Shown in pieces: positions 13,002-14,201 of a stretch of DNA of 14,201 bases. The stretch lies in the NCBI GenBank assembly GCA_049314715.1, contig JBMOEL010000040.1:1-14201 (forward strand), written 5' to 3'. Both the position numbers and the translations under genes were made by a program. This DNA is from JAFLDD01 sp049314715. GTDB taxonomy: Bacteria > Pseudomonadota > Alphaproteobacteria > Rickettsiales > UBA3002. Every line of letters begins with the position of its first letter. Within the stretch, counting starts at the first letter, position 1. A model generated the notes under the pieces. The model made no database searches, was not told the origin of the DNA, and saw only the letters and a program-made list of their open reading frames with translations.

Positions 13002-14201
13002 TTTTCCTACCTTCGCTATTTCTCGGTCATTAGTTTGGTCGTCGTCGTTGCAGGCGCGATTGCCTTGAGCATGATGTTTACGGGGATGATGCGCGACGAG
13101 TTTGTCTCTTATACTCAGGCCGAACATGTGGCGGACATTGATAGCTTTACCCATGCGATATGGCGCAAACACCCACTGAATATGACGGGCGGGCGCGATC
13201 CAGAAGTTGCAGCGGCGTTTATGGCAGACGCACAGAAATTTTTTGCGAAACAATCCGTAGCGAAAGTGACGATTTTCTCACCAGATGTACGCCAGCTTTA
13301 TTTTGGCTCCACCAAAGCCTATGTAACGAGTGATGGTACAAACCGTGTAACGTTATTTAATGTGCCACAAATTCAGCGTGGCCAGATAGCAAGTCGTGTG
13401 CTGGATACCGCATTCATGACGGGTAGCCCTGACGCGGCAACACCAAAACTTATCATACAATCCATCATCCCCATCATGAAGCCAGAGTTTGTGGAAAGCG
13501 ATCGCGCACTCTGCGCGAAGACTCCATTACCTAAATGCATCCCTGAAGCGCTAGTGGAAATCTATAGCGACATCACACCAATTAAAGAGAGCTTGGCCCA
13601 CATGCAGTGGCTGATTAGCGGCGCGGTGATTATCGCATTCCTCGTGATTATTGGTATTTTAATGTTCACGGCAAGCCGCGCGGAAGCCATTATTTCGCGT
13701 CAGCATGAAGTGAATTTGGAATTGACCGCAGCGGCCAGTGCGGCGGAGGCACAAAGCCGCGATAAGTCACAATTCTTGGCGAATATCAGCCATGAATTGC
13801 GCACACCACTCAATGCCATCATTGGATTTTCGGATATCATCAAAAACGAAGCGCGCCATTTGCTCGACACAGCGCACCAAGGATTTATTGATGATATTCA
13901 TAGTTCGGGTAAGCATCTGCTGAGCCTTATTAATGATATTCTCGATTACTCTAAAGCCGAAGCCGGTAAACTTGAGGTCAATTGGGAAGAGCATGATTTG
14001 GGTAAAATCATCCGCAATAGCTTACGCATGGTGATGCCACGCGCCGAAACCGCACAGGTCATGTTGGTGGAAGACTTGCCAAGCCAGCACTTTGTAATGG
14101 TGACCGATAGCAAGAAACTCAAACAGGTATTGCTGAATCTCCTATCGAATGCCGTGAAGTTTACACCAAAAGGAGGGCACATTGCGGTTACTGTGAAAAA
14201 A
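12999..14201 (+). CDS. Membrane sensor histidine kinase, 3' end missing
   Basis: The frame is open for 401 codons to the window edge. Counting from the ATG at 12999, residues 8-29 and 205-225 are membrane segments. They flank a sensor region of about 175 residues, probably periplasmic, that I do not recognise; it holds two cysteines (172 and 180) that could form a disulfide. A short coiled-coil linker (about 228-255) follows, without an obvious HAMP domain. The HisKA dimerisation domain has SHELRTPLNAIIGFSD with phospho-acceptor His265. The ATPase domain begins with the N-box NLLSNAVKFTPKGG (380-393) before the cut. G boxes and any receiver domain are beyond the window. The H-box resembles alphaproteobacterial PleC/DivJ-type kinases. 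An in-frame ATG at 12969 would add 10 residues (MALDIATVRA). The signal and partner regulator are unknown. Confidence 0.9.
   Translation, partial: MFSYLRYFSVISLVVVVAGAIALSMMFTGMMRDEFVSYTQAEHVADIDSFTHAIWRKHPLNMTGGRDPEVAAAFMADAQKFFAKQSVAKVTIFSPDVRQLYFGSTKAYVTSDGTNRVTLFNVPQIQRGQIASRVLDTAFMTGSPDAATPKLIIQSIIPIMKPEFVESDRALCAKTPLPKCIPEALVEIYSDITPIKESLAHMQWLISGAVIIAFLVIIGILMFTASRAEAIISRQHEVNLELTAAASAAEAQSRDKSQFLANISHELRTPLNAIIGFSDIIKNEARHLLDTAHQGFIDDIHSSGKHLLSLINDILDYSKAEAGKLEVNWEEHDLGKIIRNSLRMVMPRAETAQVMLVEDLPSQHFVMVTDSKKLKQVLLNLLSNAVKFTPKGGHIAVTVKK

Overview
The window is a stretch of bacterial chromosome made almost entirely of housekeeping genes. The protein motifs and gene order point to an alphaproteobacterium. 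Two conserved blocks support this: proA-nadD-rsfS-rlmH-gpmI-envC-ctpA-(YibQ-like)-rppH, and rpmH-rnpA-yidD-yidC-yihA-argB. I cannot place it below class level. Both ends of the window cut genes: proA on the left and a sensor histidine kinase on the right.

Region 1 (1-8573, plus strand) is one tightly packed run of nine genes. Most junctions are overlaps or gaps under 20 nt; the largest gap is 39 nt, before gpmI. It covers proline synthesis (ProA), NAD synthesis (NadD), ribosome silencing and maturation (RsfS, RlmH) and glycolysis (GpmI). It then turns to the cell envelope with an EnvC-type amidase activator, a CtpA-type periplasmic protease and a degenerate polysaccharide-deacetylase-like protein, and ends with the RNA 5' pyrophosphohydrolase RppH.

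Region 2 (8560-12815, minus strand) runs toward Region 1. The two runs meet tail to tail: rppH and argB overlap by 14 nt inside an inverted repeat. Reading from its promoter (12898-12870), the minus-strand unit is rpmH (ribosomal protein L34), rnpA (RNase P protein), yidD and yidC (membrane protein insertion), yihA/engB (ribosome-assembly GTPase) and argB (arginine synthesis).

The most unusual feature is a 276-bp element (12039-12314) between rnpA and yidD. It has near-perfect terminal inverted repeats of about 34 bp and three consecutive internal hairpins, and I see no credible protein in it. One terminal repeat contains the rnpA stop codon. The other contains the yidD Shine-Dalgarno sequence, its start codon and its first codons. 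It looks like a small non-autonomous mobile element (MITE-like), or a structured RNA spacer, that has been built into the reading frames of an essential operon.

Region 3 (12816-14201) is a 183-bp divergent intergenic region followed by the start of a membrane sensor histidine kinase. A 9-bp perfect inverted repeat surrounds both candidate kinase start codons. I found no RNA genes, CRISPR array, phage genes, toxin-antitoxin pair or origin. Apart from the 276-bp element, the window reads as conserved core chromosome.
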